Origin: Corynebacterium incognita
GTDB lineage: Bacteria; Actinomycetota; Actinomycetes; Mycobacteriales; Mycobacteriaceae
Direction: 5' to 3'
Length of the DNA: 64,000 nt
NCBI RefSeq assembly: GCF_014217255.1
Contig: NZ_CP059404.1
Coordinates: forward strand, 1,736,001 to 1,800,000
This document shows positions 8,924 through 17,103 of this stretch, in pieces (position 1 is the first letter of the stretch; every line of letters begins with the position of its first letter). The notes beneath the pieces were generated by a model, which was not told the origin of the DNA, ran no database searches, and saw nothing but the letters and a program-made list of their open reading frames with translations. The translations under genes were made by a program, and so were the position numbers.

Positions 8924-10702
8924 CTACTTGATGTCCATCAAGGCAGCGCCCTTGTTGATCTGGGAGCCGGTCTCGACGGCGAGGCCGGTGACGGTGCCGG
9001 ACTTGTGGGCCTTGACGGGGTTTTCCATCTTCATGGCCTCGAGGACCACGAGGACGTCGCCCTCGGCCACTTCCTGGCCTTCCTCGATGTTGACCTTGAT
9101 GACGGTGCCCTGCATCGGCGCGGCTACAGTGTCACCGGAGGCGGCAGCCTTGGAGCCGGCGCCGCGGCGTTTCTTGGACTTCTTGCGTGGTGACGCCCCG
9201 CCGAACATCAGGTTGCCGGGCAGCGCGACCTCGAGGCGGCGGCCGTCGACCTCCACCGCGATGACCTTGCGCGGGGTCTCCTCGGCGTCGTCGTCAGCAT
9301 CGACGGTGGCGCCGGAGTCGATGCCCTCTGGCAGGCCTGCCCACTCTTCTTCGATCCACTTGGTGTAGACGTCGAAGCCCTCGCCGTTGCCCACGAACGC
9401 CGGGTCCTCAATGACCGCCTGGTGGAACGGGATGACCGTCGGCAGGCCGGAAATCTTGTACTCCGCCAGCGCGCGGCGGGCACGCTGCAGGGCCTGGTCG
9501 CGGTCCGCGCCCCAGACGATGAGCTTGGCCAGCATGGAGTCGAACTGGCCACCGATAACGGTGCCCGCCACCATGCCGGAATCCACGCGCACGCCCGGGC
9601 CGGCTGGCTCGGCGTACTCGACCACGGTGCCCGGGGATGGCATGAAGCCCGCGGCGACGTCCTCGCCGTTGATGCGGAACTCGAAGGCGTGGCCGCGCGG
9701 GGCCGGGTCCTCGGTGAACGGCAGCTCGCCGCCTTCAGCAATGCGGAACTGCTCGCGCACCAGGTCCACACCGGTGGTCTCCTCGGTGACGGGGTGCTCC
9801 ACCTGGAGGCGGGTGTTGACCTCAAGGAAGGAGATCAGGCCGTCGGAGCCCACGAGGTACTCCACAGTGCCCGCGCCGTAGTAGCCTGCCTCGCGGCAGA
9901 TGCGCTTGGCGGACTCATGGATGGAAGCGCGCTGTTCGTCGCTGAGGAACGGCGCCGGGGCCTCTTCCACGAGCTTCTGGAAGCGGCGCTGCAGGGAGCA
10001 GTCGCGGGTACCCATGACCACGACATTGCCGTGCTGGTCCGCCAGCACCTGGGCCTCGACGTGGCGGGCCTTGTCCAGGTAACGCTCCACGAAGCACTCG
10101 CCGCGGCCGAAGGCCTTGACGGCCTCGCGGGTAGCGGACTCGAACAGCTCGGGGATTTCTTCGCGGGTGTGCGCGACCTTCATGCCGCGGCCGCCGCCGC
10201 CGAAGGCTGCCTTGATGGCCACAGGTAGGCCGTGTTCGTCAGCGAAAGCGAGGACCTCGTCAGCGTCGGCGACCGGGTCCTTGGTGCCCGGCGCCATCGG
10301 GGCGTCGGCACGCTCAGCGATGTGGCGTGCGGTGACCTTATCGCCCAAGTCGGCGATGGACTTCGGGGACGGGCCAATCCAGATGAGGCCGGCGTCGATG
10401 ACTGCCTGGGCGAAGTCAGCGTTCTCGGACAGGAAGCCGTAGCCCGGGTGGACGGCGTTAGCGCCGGACTTTTCCGCGGCACCGAGGATCTTGTCGAAGT
10501 CGAGGTAGGAGTCGGCGGCAGTCTGACCACCGAGGGCGAAGGCCTCGTCGGCCATGGACACGAATGGGGCGTCGGCGTCGGGCTCGGCGTACACCGCCAC
10601 CGAGGCGATGCCTGCGTCCTTGGCCGCGCGGATGACGCGCACCGCGATTTCACCGCGGTTAGCGATGAGTACCTTGGTGATCTTCTTCGTTTCTACTGCC
10701 AC
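8924..10702 (-). CDS. accBC: acyl-CoA carboxylase alpha subunit (biotin carboxylase + BCCP)
   Basis: 592 residues; the shared alpha chain of acetyl- and propionyl-CoA carboxylases for fatty and mycolic acid synthesis. Biotin carboxylase domain at about residues 8–455 ([35 protein letters not shown]), then an acidic linker and a basic KKSKKRR patch, then a biotinyl domain with LEAMKMENP, acceptor Lys 558. I chose GTG 10702, not the upstream in-frame ATG at 10774, because AGGAGG lies 9 nt before it and C. glutamicum AccBC begins at the same place. Partners AccD1, DtsR2 and AccE are encoded at 16.9–20.3 kb. Confidence 0.95.
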   Translation of the reverse strand: MAVETKKITKVLIANRGEIAVRVIRAAKDAGIASVAVYAEPDADAPFVSMADEAFALGGQTAADSYLDFDKILGAAEKSGANAVHPGYGFLSENADFAQAVIDAGLIWIGPSPKSIADLGDKVTARHIAERADAPMAPGTKDPVADADEVLAFADEHGLPVAIKAAFGGGGRGMKVAHTREEIPELFESATREAVKAFGRGECFVERYLDKARHVEAQVLADQHGNVVVMGTRDCSLQRRFQKLVEEAPAPFLSDEQRASIHESAKRICREAGYYGAGTVEYLVGSDGLISFLEVNTRLQVEHPVTEETTGVDLVREQFRIAEGGELPFTEDPAPRGHAFEFRINGEDVAAGFMPSPGTVVEYAEPAGPGVRVDSGMVAGTVIGGQFDSMLAKLIVWGADRDQALQRARRALAEYKISGLPTVIPFHQAVIEDPAFVGNGEGFDVYTKWIEEEWAGLPEGIDSGATVDADDDAEETPRKVIAVEVDGRRLEVALPGNLMFGGASPRKKSKKRRGAGSKAAASGDTVAAPMQGTVIKVNIEEGQEVAEGDVLVVLEAMKMENPVKAHKSGTVTGLAVETGSQINKGAALMDIK

Positions 10703-10858
10703 GGCAGGAGTCCTCCTGATGATGATGAACCGGGAAAATTTATTGTAAAACCGCAGTCTATTGTTGCACACCAAAACATGAGTAAACCGTCAGATATTGA
10801 AAAAATGTTTTCCACGGCAAAAATACCTGCATATAGGGTCGGGGTGCGACACGACGAA

Positions 10859-10882
10859 CGCCCGGGGTGCTCCCCCCGGGCG
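10859..10882 (-). terminator. hairpin downstream of sseA-like gene
   Basis: CGCCCGGGG (10859–10867) pairs perfectly with CCCCGGGCG (10874–10882) over a 6-nt loop, 37 bp past the stop of the minus-strand rhodanese-like gene. No T-run follows, so the strength is uncertain. Confidence 0.5.
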
Positions 10883-10918
10883 TCGGAAAGTGTTGTGTGC
10901 GGTCGCGCGGAGCGAACG

Positions 10919-11839
10919 TTAACGCTCAATAGGCATGCGGACCATGTTGCCCCACTCAGCCCAGGAGCCGTCGTAGTGGCGGACGTTGTCCATGCCAATG
11001 AGATTGGTGAGGATGAACCACACCAGCGCGGACTGTGCGCCCAAGTGAGAATACAGGACGGTTTCCGTGCCGCGGTCCAACTCCGCATACAGTTCCTCGA
11101 GGTCCGCCATGGCGCGGAAGCAGGAATTGGGGAAGACCGCCGCGTCCCACGGCAGGTTGACTGCGCCTGGGATGTGGCCGTGGCGCATGGTCGCGTGCGC
11201 GTGTGGGTCAATGGCTGCGGACACGGAAGTGCTGTAACGGTTCTCCACGCCTTCGCCATCTGGCAGGCCGTCGGTGGCCACGATGCCGTTGTACTCGCCC
11301 TTGGCGCGCGTATCGACGATCGCGAGATCGTCGGCGCGGTCCTTGAGCTCCGCGACGAAGATGCGCAGCGCGTTGTCGTTTCTTTCGACGACGGGATAGT
11401 CGGTGGTGAGACGCTCCGGAACCATGAAGGAGGTGTCGCGCTCTTCGGTCATCCAAGCGTCGCGGCCTCCATCGAGCAGGCGCACGTCCTCGTGGCCGAA
11501 CAGCTTGAACACCCAGTAGGCGTAGGCCGCCCACCAGTTGGCCTTGTCGCCGTAGAGTACGACGGTGTCGTCGCGCTCGATACCCTTGTCGCTCATGAGG
11601 GCGGCGAAGGCTTCGCCGTCGATGATGTCGCGGGTCACCGGGTCGGTGAGGTCTTTGTTGAAGTCAAGGCGGATAGCGGACGGGAGGTGGCCAATGTCGT
11701 ACAGGACCGAGTCCTCGTCACATTCAATGACCACCAGGCCCTTCGTTCCCAGACGTGCAGACAGCCACGGTGCGGACACGAGGGTCTCGGGGTGAGCGTA
11801 GTCCTGGAATGGTTGATGCGGATCAGCTGGCGCAGCCAC
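10919..11839 (-). CDS. sseA: rhodanese-like sulfurtransferase homologue lacking the catalytic Cys
   Basis: 306 residues with two rhodanese domains, closely resembling actinobacterial SseA (VVLYGDKANWWAAYAYWVF; HIPGAVNLPW; YDGSWAEWGNMVRMPIER). The C-terminal active loop, normally Y-C-R-x-G-x-R-S, reads YSHLGAQSAL: the codon at 11050–11048 is TCT, so the sulfur-carrying Cys is Ser264. The N-terminal domain has Asp at its equivalent, as usual. The protein may therefore not be a sulfurtransferase, or may use another residue. GTG start with AAAGG upstream. Between accBC and the variable pocket, the same place as thtR/sseA in C. glutamicum. Confidence 0.85.
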   Translation of the reverse strand: MAAPADPHQPFQDYAHPETLVSAPWLSARLGTKGLVVIECDEDSVLYDIGHLPSAIRLDFNKDLTDPVTRDIIDGEAFAALMSDKGIERDDTVVLYGDKANWWAAYAYWVFKLFGHEDVRLLDGGRDAWMTEERDTSFMVPERLTTDYPVVERNDNALRIFVAELKDRADDLAIVDTRAKGEYNGIVATDGLPDGEGVENRYSTSVSAAIDPHAHATMRHGHIPGAVNLPWDAAVFPNSCFRAMADLEELYAELDRGTETVLYSHLGAQSALVWFILTNLIGMDNVRHYDGSWAEWGNMVRMPIER

Positions 11840-12149
11840 GTGCTTGTCGGCCTTTCGTTGTCACGGGAGTAAAAAGAAGGAGTAGGGAAAATCTCGACTT
11901 CCTACACTATCGCTTCAACGGGGAAATGGTCACGTGGGGAGGGAAACTGTGGTGGGGCACACTTATATTGAGGCCTCAAAGGTGTAGTGAAAAGTGGGGG
12001 ACAGATCACTTAGCTTCGCTCTGCGGAGGCACAACACTTCCAGTACCGTGGAAATTGAGAGTTGATATGACCTCTCATGTTCTGCCGCACGATGCGACGG
12101 CCACCGTGATCATCGTGAGGCGCACTCGCGATCGAAAGGGTAAACAATC
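11840..12149. other. 310-bp divergent gap upstream of two genes
   Basis: Holds the promoters of the minus-strand sseA-like gene and the plus-strand gene at 12150. It has alternating GC- and AT-rich patches, including ACTTATATTGAGG near 11961. I see no open frame with a ribosome site, no RNA gene and no clear operator. Confidence 0.4.
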
Positions 12150-13238
12150 GTGCATAAGGCAATCGTTGTATTTGAAGTTGAGGGCGGAAACGACAAGGGT
12201 GAGGACGGCCACCGCAAGGACACGATGCCTATCGTGAACTCCATTAAGGAGCAGGGCTGGGACTCCGAGGTCATCTACTTCCACCCGGATAACGCTGAAG
12301 AGATTTTCGAGAAGGTTTCCCATAACTTCGATGGCTACATCTCCCGCGTGAACCCGGGTAACATCCCTGGTGGCGAGAAGGGCTACTTCGACATGCTGAC
12401 CAAGCTGTCCGAGGCTGGGCTGGTGGGAATGTCCACCCCGGCCGAGATGATGGCCTACGGCGCGAAGGACGCCCTGGTGAAGCTGAACGACACCGACCTG
12501 GTTCCGGCTGACACCGCCGCATACTACGACGTTGAGTCCTTCCACGAGACCTTCCCTAAGTCCCTGTCCTACGGCGAGCGCGTTCTCAAGCAAAACCGTG
12601 GTTCCACCGGTTCCGGCATTTGGCGCGTGCAGCTGGTGGACAAGGAGCTGGCTGAGTCTGTCGAGCCGGGCACCGCTCTGCCGCTGGACACCAAGATCAA
12701 GTGCACCGAGGCAGTGGATAACCACACCGAGGAGCGTGAGCTGGGTGACTTCATGGACTTCTGCGACCAGTACATCATCGGTGACAACGGCATGCTCGTG
12801 GACATGCGCTTCATGCCGCGCATCGTTGAGGGCGAGATCCGCATCTTGCTCGTTGGCCCGCACCCGGTTTTCGTTGTGCACAAGAAGCCGGCCGAGGGCG
12901 GCGACAACTTCTCCGCAACCCTGTTCTCCGGCGCGAAGTACACCTACGACAAGCCGGAGGCATGGCAGGAGCTCGTCGACATGTTCGCTGAGGCCCGCCC
13001 GGTCATCGCTGAGAAGCTCGGCGGCGACAACATCCCGCTGATTTGGACCGCAGACTTCATGCTGGCCGACGGCGAGAACGGCGAGGACACCTACGTTCTC
13101 GGCGAGATCAACTGCTCCTGCGTTGGCTTCACCTCTGAGTTGGACATGGGCATCCAGGAAATGGTGGCTAAGGAAGCAATCGGCCGTTGCGAAGAGAAGA
13201 ACCGGGTGAAGTTCACCGAGTTCCACGGCAACGATTAA
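12150..13238 (+). CDS. Cj0069-like ATP-grasp-type protein
   Basis: 362 residues, acidic, cytoplasmic. The architecture resembles ATP-grasp ligases: a nucleotide-binding type segment (VLKQNRGSTGSGIWRVQ near residue 146) and a C-terminal acidic/Asn motif (LGEINCSCVGF). It matches what is annotated as the Cj0069 family, whose reaction is unknown to me. GTG start 12150 with GAAAGGG about 11 nt upstream. It stands alone, divergent from sseA and convergent with the DUF3151 gene across a large hairpin. Confidence 0.75.
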   Translation: MHKAIVVFEVEGGNDKGEDGHRKDTMPIVNSIKEQGWDSEVIYFHPDNAEEIFEKVSHNFDGYISRVNPGNIPGGEKGYFDMLTKLSEAGLVGMSTPAEMMAYGAKDALVKLNDTDLVPADTAAYYDVESFHETFPKSLSYGERVLKQNRGSTGSGIWRVQLVDKELAESVEPGTALPLDTKIKCTEAVDNHTEERELGDFMDFCDQYIIGDNGMLVDMRFMPRIVEGEIRILLVGPHPVFVVHKKPAEGGDNFSATLFSGAKYTYDKPEAWQELVDMFAEARPVIAEKLGGDNIPLIWTADFMLADGENGEDTYVLGEINCSCVGFTSELDMGIQEMVAKEAIGRCEEKNRVKFTEFHGND

Positions 13239-13279
13239 TAATGCCTAGGCGGCGAGGCTCCCCTCCCGCCGCTACGGCT

Positions 13280-13348
13280 AAAGGTCGGGACCCAAAGGTC
13301 GGATACGCTCGTGCGCGAGCTTGAATCCGACCTTTGGGTCCCGACTTT
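13280..13348. terminator. long nested hairpin between convergent genes
   Basis: A 24-nt arm (13280–13303) pairs with 13326–13348 with a single bulged G. The 22-nt loop contains its own hairpin, GCTCG-TGCG-CGAGC (13307–13320). Each arm also has an internal direct repeat (AAAGGTCGG twice). On the plus strand the arm ends in CTTTT. It serves the convergent ends of the genes at 12150 and 13841, but is larger than a normal terminator. Confidence 0.8.
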
Positions 13349-13373
13349 TGTGTATTTGGTCGCCGCCAGAGAT

Positions 13374-13841
13374 CTAGCTGTCGAGGAGCGTGGCCACGCA
13401 GTCTGGGTCGGCGTCGGACAGCATCTGGCGGAGTCGGTCGTACTCTTCGTCCTCGCCGATGGCCTGGGCGGCGTGCGCGAGTGCCGCGATGGCGCGCAGG
13501 ACACCCTGGTTGGGCTCGTGGGAAAATGGCACCGGGCCCCAGCCCTTCCAACCGTTGCCGCGCAGGCGGTCCAGGCCGCGGTGGTAGCCGGTGCGCGCGT
13601 ACGCGTAGGCCGTGACGTAATCGCTCGCGCGCAGCTCCGCGCTTTCGTTACCGCGGGCCTCAGCAAGCGCCTGCTCCGCGATGAGCGCCCACACGAGCGG
13701 GCTCGCGGGGAATTCCGTAGCCACTTCCTTGAGGGCAGTGGCGAAAACCGGGTTGGTGGGCGCGACCTCCGCGAGCTTCGCGGCGGCCGGATCCACCGGT
13801 AGATTCACAGGCGGGGGAGCAAGCATATCTTTCATGTCCAT
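13374..13841 (-). CDS. DUF3151 family protein
   Basis: 155 residues. The N-terminal signature KDMLAPPPVNLP and the central block YVTAYAYARTGYHRGLDRLR…GNGWKGWGPVPFSHEPNQG are typical of DUF3151, a conserved actinobacterial family of unknown function. The helical middle looks TPR-like. No signal peptide. The start at 13841 is provisional because there is no strong ribosome site; Met3 is an alternative. Confidence 0.82.
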   Translation of the reverse strand: MDMKDMLAPPPVNLPVDPAAAKLAEVAPTNPVFATALKEVATEFPASPLVWALIAEQALAEARGNESAELRASDYVTAYAYARTGYHRGLDRLRGNGWKGWGPVPFSHEPNQGVLRAIAALAHAAQAIGEDEEYDRLRQMLSDADPDCVATLLDS

Positions 13842-13901
13842 GCAGCTAAGGATATCGGAACGAACGGTAGTGTGGGGACTCGTAGTCTTGGAAACGCAAA
13901 A

Positions 13902-13939
13902 GCCTCAGGAGCTTTACAAATGAAAGCTATTCCTGAGGC
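13902..13939 (-). terminator. terminator of the PH-domain gene
   Basis: GCCTCAGGA (13902–13910) pairs with TCCTGAGGC (13931–13939), with inner GCTTT/AAAGC pairing. Read on the minus strand it is followed by TTTTGCGTTT, an intrinsic terminator 20 bp past the minus-strand gene ending at 13959. Confidence 0.75.
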
Positions 13940-13958
13940 AGTGGTGAATCTCGTATGG

Positions 13959-14579
13959 TTACATGCTTCCGAAATCTTGCTGACCGGAAACAGGACCGCG
14001 GTATTGTTGTTGTGCACCATTCTGGGGCGGATGATTAACAGCATCATCCCAAGAGGTGCCGGCAGTGGTGGATGAATAAATGTATTCGTTTGCCTTGTTC
14101 TTGAACTGCTCTAGGGCGGACTTGTCAAGGATAGAAACCGTAGCTTCGCTTACGCCTCCGCCATTGTTGGTGACTTGCAAGTTTGCAAGGATGGAATTTG
14201 CGGTAAGGGCAGCAAAAAGGAGCATGAACAGTGCCCAACCGAGGCTGAAGCCATTGGAGAAGGTTTGGGCCAGACAGGCCAAAGTCAGTAAGCCGAATAG
14301 AATAAGTCGACCGACCTTGACCTTGACTGAAGCGTTTACTCCCGAGATGGAGCCCATCGGCATTGCGCGCTCTTCATAACCGAGCGGAATGATTCCCAAA
14401 ATCGTATTTGGGACCTTTACTGCGATGCGGCGATTCGTAATGAGGAAGGTGCTGCGCAGCCAAAAGAGAACAAGGTTCGGGCGGAAAGAAATTGAATACA
14501 TTCCTTTTTCGCCAGGGGCGAGGTTGATGTCAGTTTGAGCCATGAGCCGGGTAATAATGGGATTGGCAGGCCTAGGCAA
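13959..14579 (-). CDS. bacterial PH-domain membrane protein
   Basis: 206 residues. An N-terminal PH-like beta domain (about 20–85, with STFLITNRRIAVKVPNTI) is followed by a hydrophobic hairpin of two helices (about 91–105 and 112–130), and a Gln/Asn/Gly-rich tail. I used the TTG at 14579 because AAGGAA lies 6 nt upstream; Met13 at 14543 is the alternative but has no ribosome site. Base composition is lower in GC than the neighbours and the upstream 110 bp is very AT-rich, which suggests an acquired segment shared with the methyltransferase end. Function unknown. Confidence 0.7.
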   Translation of the reverse strand: MPRPANPIITRLMAQTDINLAPGEKGMYSISFRPNLVLFWLRSTFLITNRRIAVKVPNTILGIIPLGYEERAMPMGSISGVNASVKVKVGRLILFGLLTLACLAQTFSNGFSLGWALFMLLFAALTANSILANLQVTNNGGGVSEATVSILDKSALEQFKNKANEYIYSSTTAGTSWDDAVNHPPQNGAQQQYRGPVSGQQDFGSM

Positions 14580-14692
14580 GTTTAATTCCTTAATTTTCGA
14601 AAGATTTTCGCAACTTAAACTCAGCGAGCTTTGCGATCGGGCTCATGAACTCGGCGGGTTAAATTTAGATTAATTAATATTAAACTATATTT
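14580..14692. other. AT-rich junction between methyltransferase and PH-domain gene
   Basis: 113 bp with long A/T tracts (TTAATTAATATTAAACTATATTTTTATTCTG), in sharp contrast with the surrounding sequence. It probably carries the promoter of the PH-domain gene and may mark a recombination junction. Confidence 0.5.
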
Positions 14693-16210
14693 TTATTCTG
14701 AAATGTAACGCGTTTCGAATTCTTCCACGTGGTTCAGTTCAGCCTGGTGGCCGAAGATATCCACCGCGCGCACCCGTAGGGACCCAGCGTCCCCGGGTGC
14801 GTTGTTGTGTGCAGGGAGCTTGGCGACGACCGGCGTGCGGCGCGGTTCGGCTTTGTCAGCCCCGCGGTAGGTGTGCCAGCGGGCGCGGAAGGTCGCGCCG
14901 TCGTAGTCGGTATCGATTGCCCAGTACTCGATGAGCGCCAGCGGTTCCGCCGCGTAGAGCGCTGCAAGTTCGAGGTTGTCGGCGGCCCGCACCGCCGCCT
15001 CTACGCCGCTGTACCCCGTGAGCTCCACGGTGACGGTGCCGTCAGTGCCGCACTGTAGCGTGGCCGTGATCTGCGCGGGCGCATGTGGCCGTGAAGGGGA
15101 CAGCGGGTCTGCCCCGAGCATCTCGACGACGAAGGGACGCGCGCCCGCCGCCACCAGCCGGGAGCGGGTAGTGGCGATCGCTGGTTGGCCCACGTCCGCG
15201 GTGATCCAGCGCCGCCCGGTAGCCTCCGCCACGGCGGCGGTGGTCCCGGAACCGCAGAAGAAGTCCGCCACCAGCCCGCCCGGCGGGCAGGAGGCCTCCA
15301 GGAGCCGCTCGAGCAGTCGCGCCGGTTTCTGGGTGGCGTAGTGCAGACGCTCCGCGGCGTTGCCCCGGATGATGGAGATGTCGTAGAACACGTCGTCTTG
15401 GAGTTTGAACTCCTCGTCGAAGTCGAAGAGCACGTCCGCGTCCTCGAGTGGGCGGCCGAGCTCGCGCTCGAGCTTGCGCACGCGGCCGTCGAGAAGCTTG
15501 TCCGCGCGCCCCTTGGCCGCACCGAAGGTGACCTTGTTGTCCACCAAGAGGTTGCGGTACCGGGTGCGGTATTCGCTGTCCGCGCCAGCGATGGGTCGGA
15601 AATAGTAGCGCTGCCGGTCCTTGGCGTAAGAGAAGATGGTGTCGTGGTTCTGCGGGAAGCGGCGCGAAGTGTTGGACATCTTGCCGTAGCGCCAAATGAT
15701 TTCGTTGATGAGGTTCTCGGTGCCGAAGACGGCGTCGAGCAGCAGCTTGACGTAATGGCCCACATGCCAGTCGATGTGCACGTAAATCGTTCCCGTGGGG
15801 GCGAGGAGCTCGCGCATGAGGAACAGCCGTGGGGCGAGCATGGCCAGGTAGTCGGCGGTACCCACGGTGTCGGAGTAAGCCAGCTGCTTAAAGTCTAGGC
15901 CGGGCAGGCGGTGGGTCTTTTCGTAGTGGGCGGCGGAGGCGAAGGGTGGGTCAATGTAGATGAAGTCCACCTGGTCGCGCAGGCTTTCTGGACCGGTGAG
16001 TAGGGCAGCGAGGGCGTCGAGGTTGTCGCCGTGGATGAGCCGGCCAGCAGGGCTGGCGGCGGTTATGGCGGCGGTCGACGCCTCGGGGTAGACCTCCTCG
16101 TGGAGGCGGAACGCGCCGGGGGAGTGCGCGGCGTGCTCCAGCAGTTCTGCGGCCTGGCGTCGGCCCGCGGCGATGATGTCGGGGAGGGCTTCGATGAGCG
16201 ACTGTGTCAT
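14693..16210 (-). CDS. orphan site-specific DNA adenine methyltransferase
   Basis: 505 residues. Motif IV DPPF (residues 87–90) comes first and the AdoMet motif I (FFCGSGTTAAVAEATG, about 315–330) follows, the beta-class order seen in type III Mod and related N6-adenine enzymes. The ~200 residues between them form the target-recognition part. A C-terminal extension (about 375–505) is unusual. No restriction subunit, specificity subunit or nuclease is next to it, so it looks solitary. ATG 16210, 42 bp after the maf stop, so probably read from the maf side. The DNA recognition sequence cannot be predicted. Confidence 0.88.
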   Translation of the reverse strand: MTQSLIEALPDIIAAGRRQAAELLEHAAHSPGAFRLHEEVYPEASTAAITAASPAGRLIHGDNLDALAALLTGPESLRDQVDFIYIDPPFASAAHYEKTHRLPGLDFKQLAYSDTVGTADYLAMLAPRLFLMRELLAPTGTIYVHIDWHVGHYVKLLLDAVFGTENLINEIIWRYGKMSNTSRRFPQNHDTIFSYAKDRQRYYFRPIAGADSEYRTRYRNLLVDNKVTFGAAKGRADKLLDGRVRKLERELGRPLEDADVLFDFDEEFKLQDDVFYDISIIRGNAAERLHYATQKPARLLERLLEASCPPGGLVADFFCGSGTTAAVAEATGRRWITADVGQPAIATTRSRLVAAGARPFVVEMLGADPLSPSRPHAPAQITATLQCGTDGTVTVELTGYSGVEAAVRAADNLELAALYAAEPLALIEYWAIDTDYDGATFRARWHTYRGADKAEPRRTPVVAKLPAHNNAPGDAGSLRVRAVDIFGHQAELNHVEEFETRYISE

Positions 16211-16252
16211 AGCGTCAGGATGTCCGGGTGTCAGGGCGCCACGGAGGCGCGC

Positions 16253-16858
16253 TCAGCGGTTCCAGAACTGCGAGGCGTCAAGACCGAAGCCGTAGAGTGC
16301 GCGGCGGACGACGGGCAAGGAGAGGCCGATGACGGACGAAGGATCACCCTCAATGCGGTCGATGAACCAGCCACCGAGAGCTTCCAGGGTGAATGCGCCC
16401 GCGCACTCCAGAGGTTCGCCGGTAGCGGCGTACGCCGCGATGTCTGCCTCGGAGGCGGCGGCGAAGTGCACCGCGGTCTCGGAGGTCTCCGCGTGCTCGC
16501 GTCCGCGGTAGAGGATGCAGTGACCCGTCAGCAGGTACGCGGTCTGGCCCGCCTGGGCATGCCAGCGTTCCACGGTGCGCTCGGCGGTGTGCGGTTTTCC
16601 CTGCAGCTCGCCGTGCAACAGCAGCATGGAGTCGCCACCAATGACCACGTCGTCCGGGTAGTCCGCGGCCACTGCGTGGGCCTTAGCGCCCGCCAGTGCC
16701 GCGACGATCTCCGCCGGAGGCCGCCCGGTCAACTCTGCCTGGATGGACTCTTCGTCCACGTGCGCCGGGTGCAGCACCGGTTCCGCGCCTGCGGAGCGCA
16801 GGATCGAGGCGCGCGACGGCGACTGCGACGCCAACACGATGCGGGGAGGTGTGGTCAT
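16253..16858 (-). CDS. maf: Maf family nucleotide pyrophosphatase
   Basis: 201 residues. The Maf signature is present: LASQSPSRASILRSAG at the N-terminus, GGDSMLLL in the middle, and GDPSSVIGLSLP near the C-terminus. The family hydrolyses non-canonical or excess nucleoside triphosphates such as dTTP/UTP and is linked to septum arrest. Part of the minus-strand run accD1–dtsR2–accE–maf; the same order occurs in C. glutamicum. An AGGAGC site is about 12 nt before ATG 16858. Confidence 0.92.
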   Translation of the reverse strand: MTTPPRIVLASQSPSRASILRSAGAEPVLHPAHVDEESIQAELTGRPPAEIVAALAGAKAHAVAADYPDDVVIGGDSMLLLHGELQGKPHTAERTVERWHAQAGQTAYLLTGHCILYRGREHAETSETAVHFAAASEADIAAYAATGEPLECAGAFTLEALGGWFIDRIEGDPSSVIGLSLPVVRRALYGFGLDASQFWNR

Positions 16859-16888
16859 GGCGGGCTGAAAGCTCCTGGGCTAGAACTA

Positions 16889-17092
16889 CTAGTAATAGCG
16901 GACGTTGCGGAACGCCGAGGGGTTGAACACGGTATCGGGCTGCAGGCGCCCGCCGGAGCGGCCCCACAGGTTGCGCGGACCGGTGTCGCCGGCGCGCTGC
17001 GCCTTGGCCTCTTCCTCCAGCTGCGTGAGCACGAGGCCCAGCGCGGCGATCTCGGCCGGGGAGGGCTGGCCCTTTACTACCTTGAAATCCAT
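16889..17092 (-). CDS. accE: acyl-CoA carboxylase epsilon subunit
   Basis: 67 residues, starting MDFKVVKGQPSPAEIAAL, the typical epsilon-subunit N-terminus; Trp and basic residues follow (PRNLWGRSGG). Epsilon subunits stabilise the actinobacterial alpha/beta carboxylase complex. GAAAGGA is 5–6 nt before ATG 17092, and the gap to dtsR2 is only 11 bp, so it is translated from the same transcript. Identified by length, motif and position next to the beta subunits. Confidence 0.88.
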   Translation of the reverse strand: MDFKVVKGQPSPAEIAALGLVLTQLEEEAKAQRAGDTGPRNLWGRSGGRLQPDTVFNPSAFRNVRYY

Positions 17093-17103
17093 AGGTGTCC
17101 TTT

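Noticed and set aside
14693..16210. Reading the methyltransferase as part of a type III restriction system
   Set aside because: No res helicase/nuclease gene is present on either side, and both neighbours are unrelated conserved genes.
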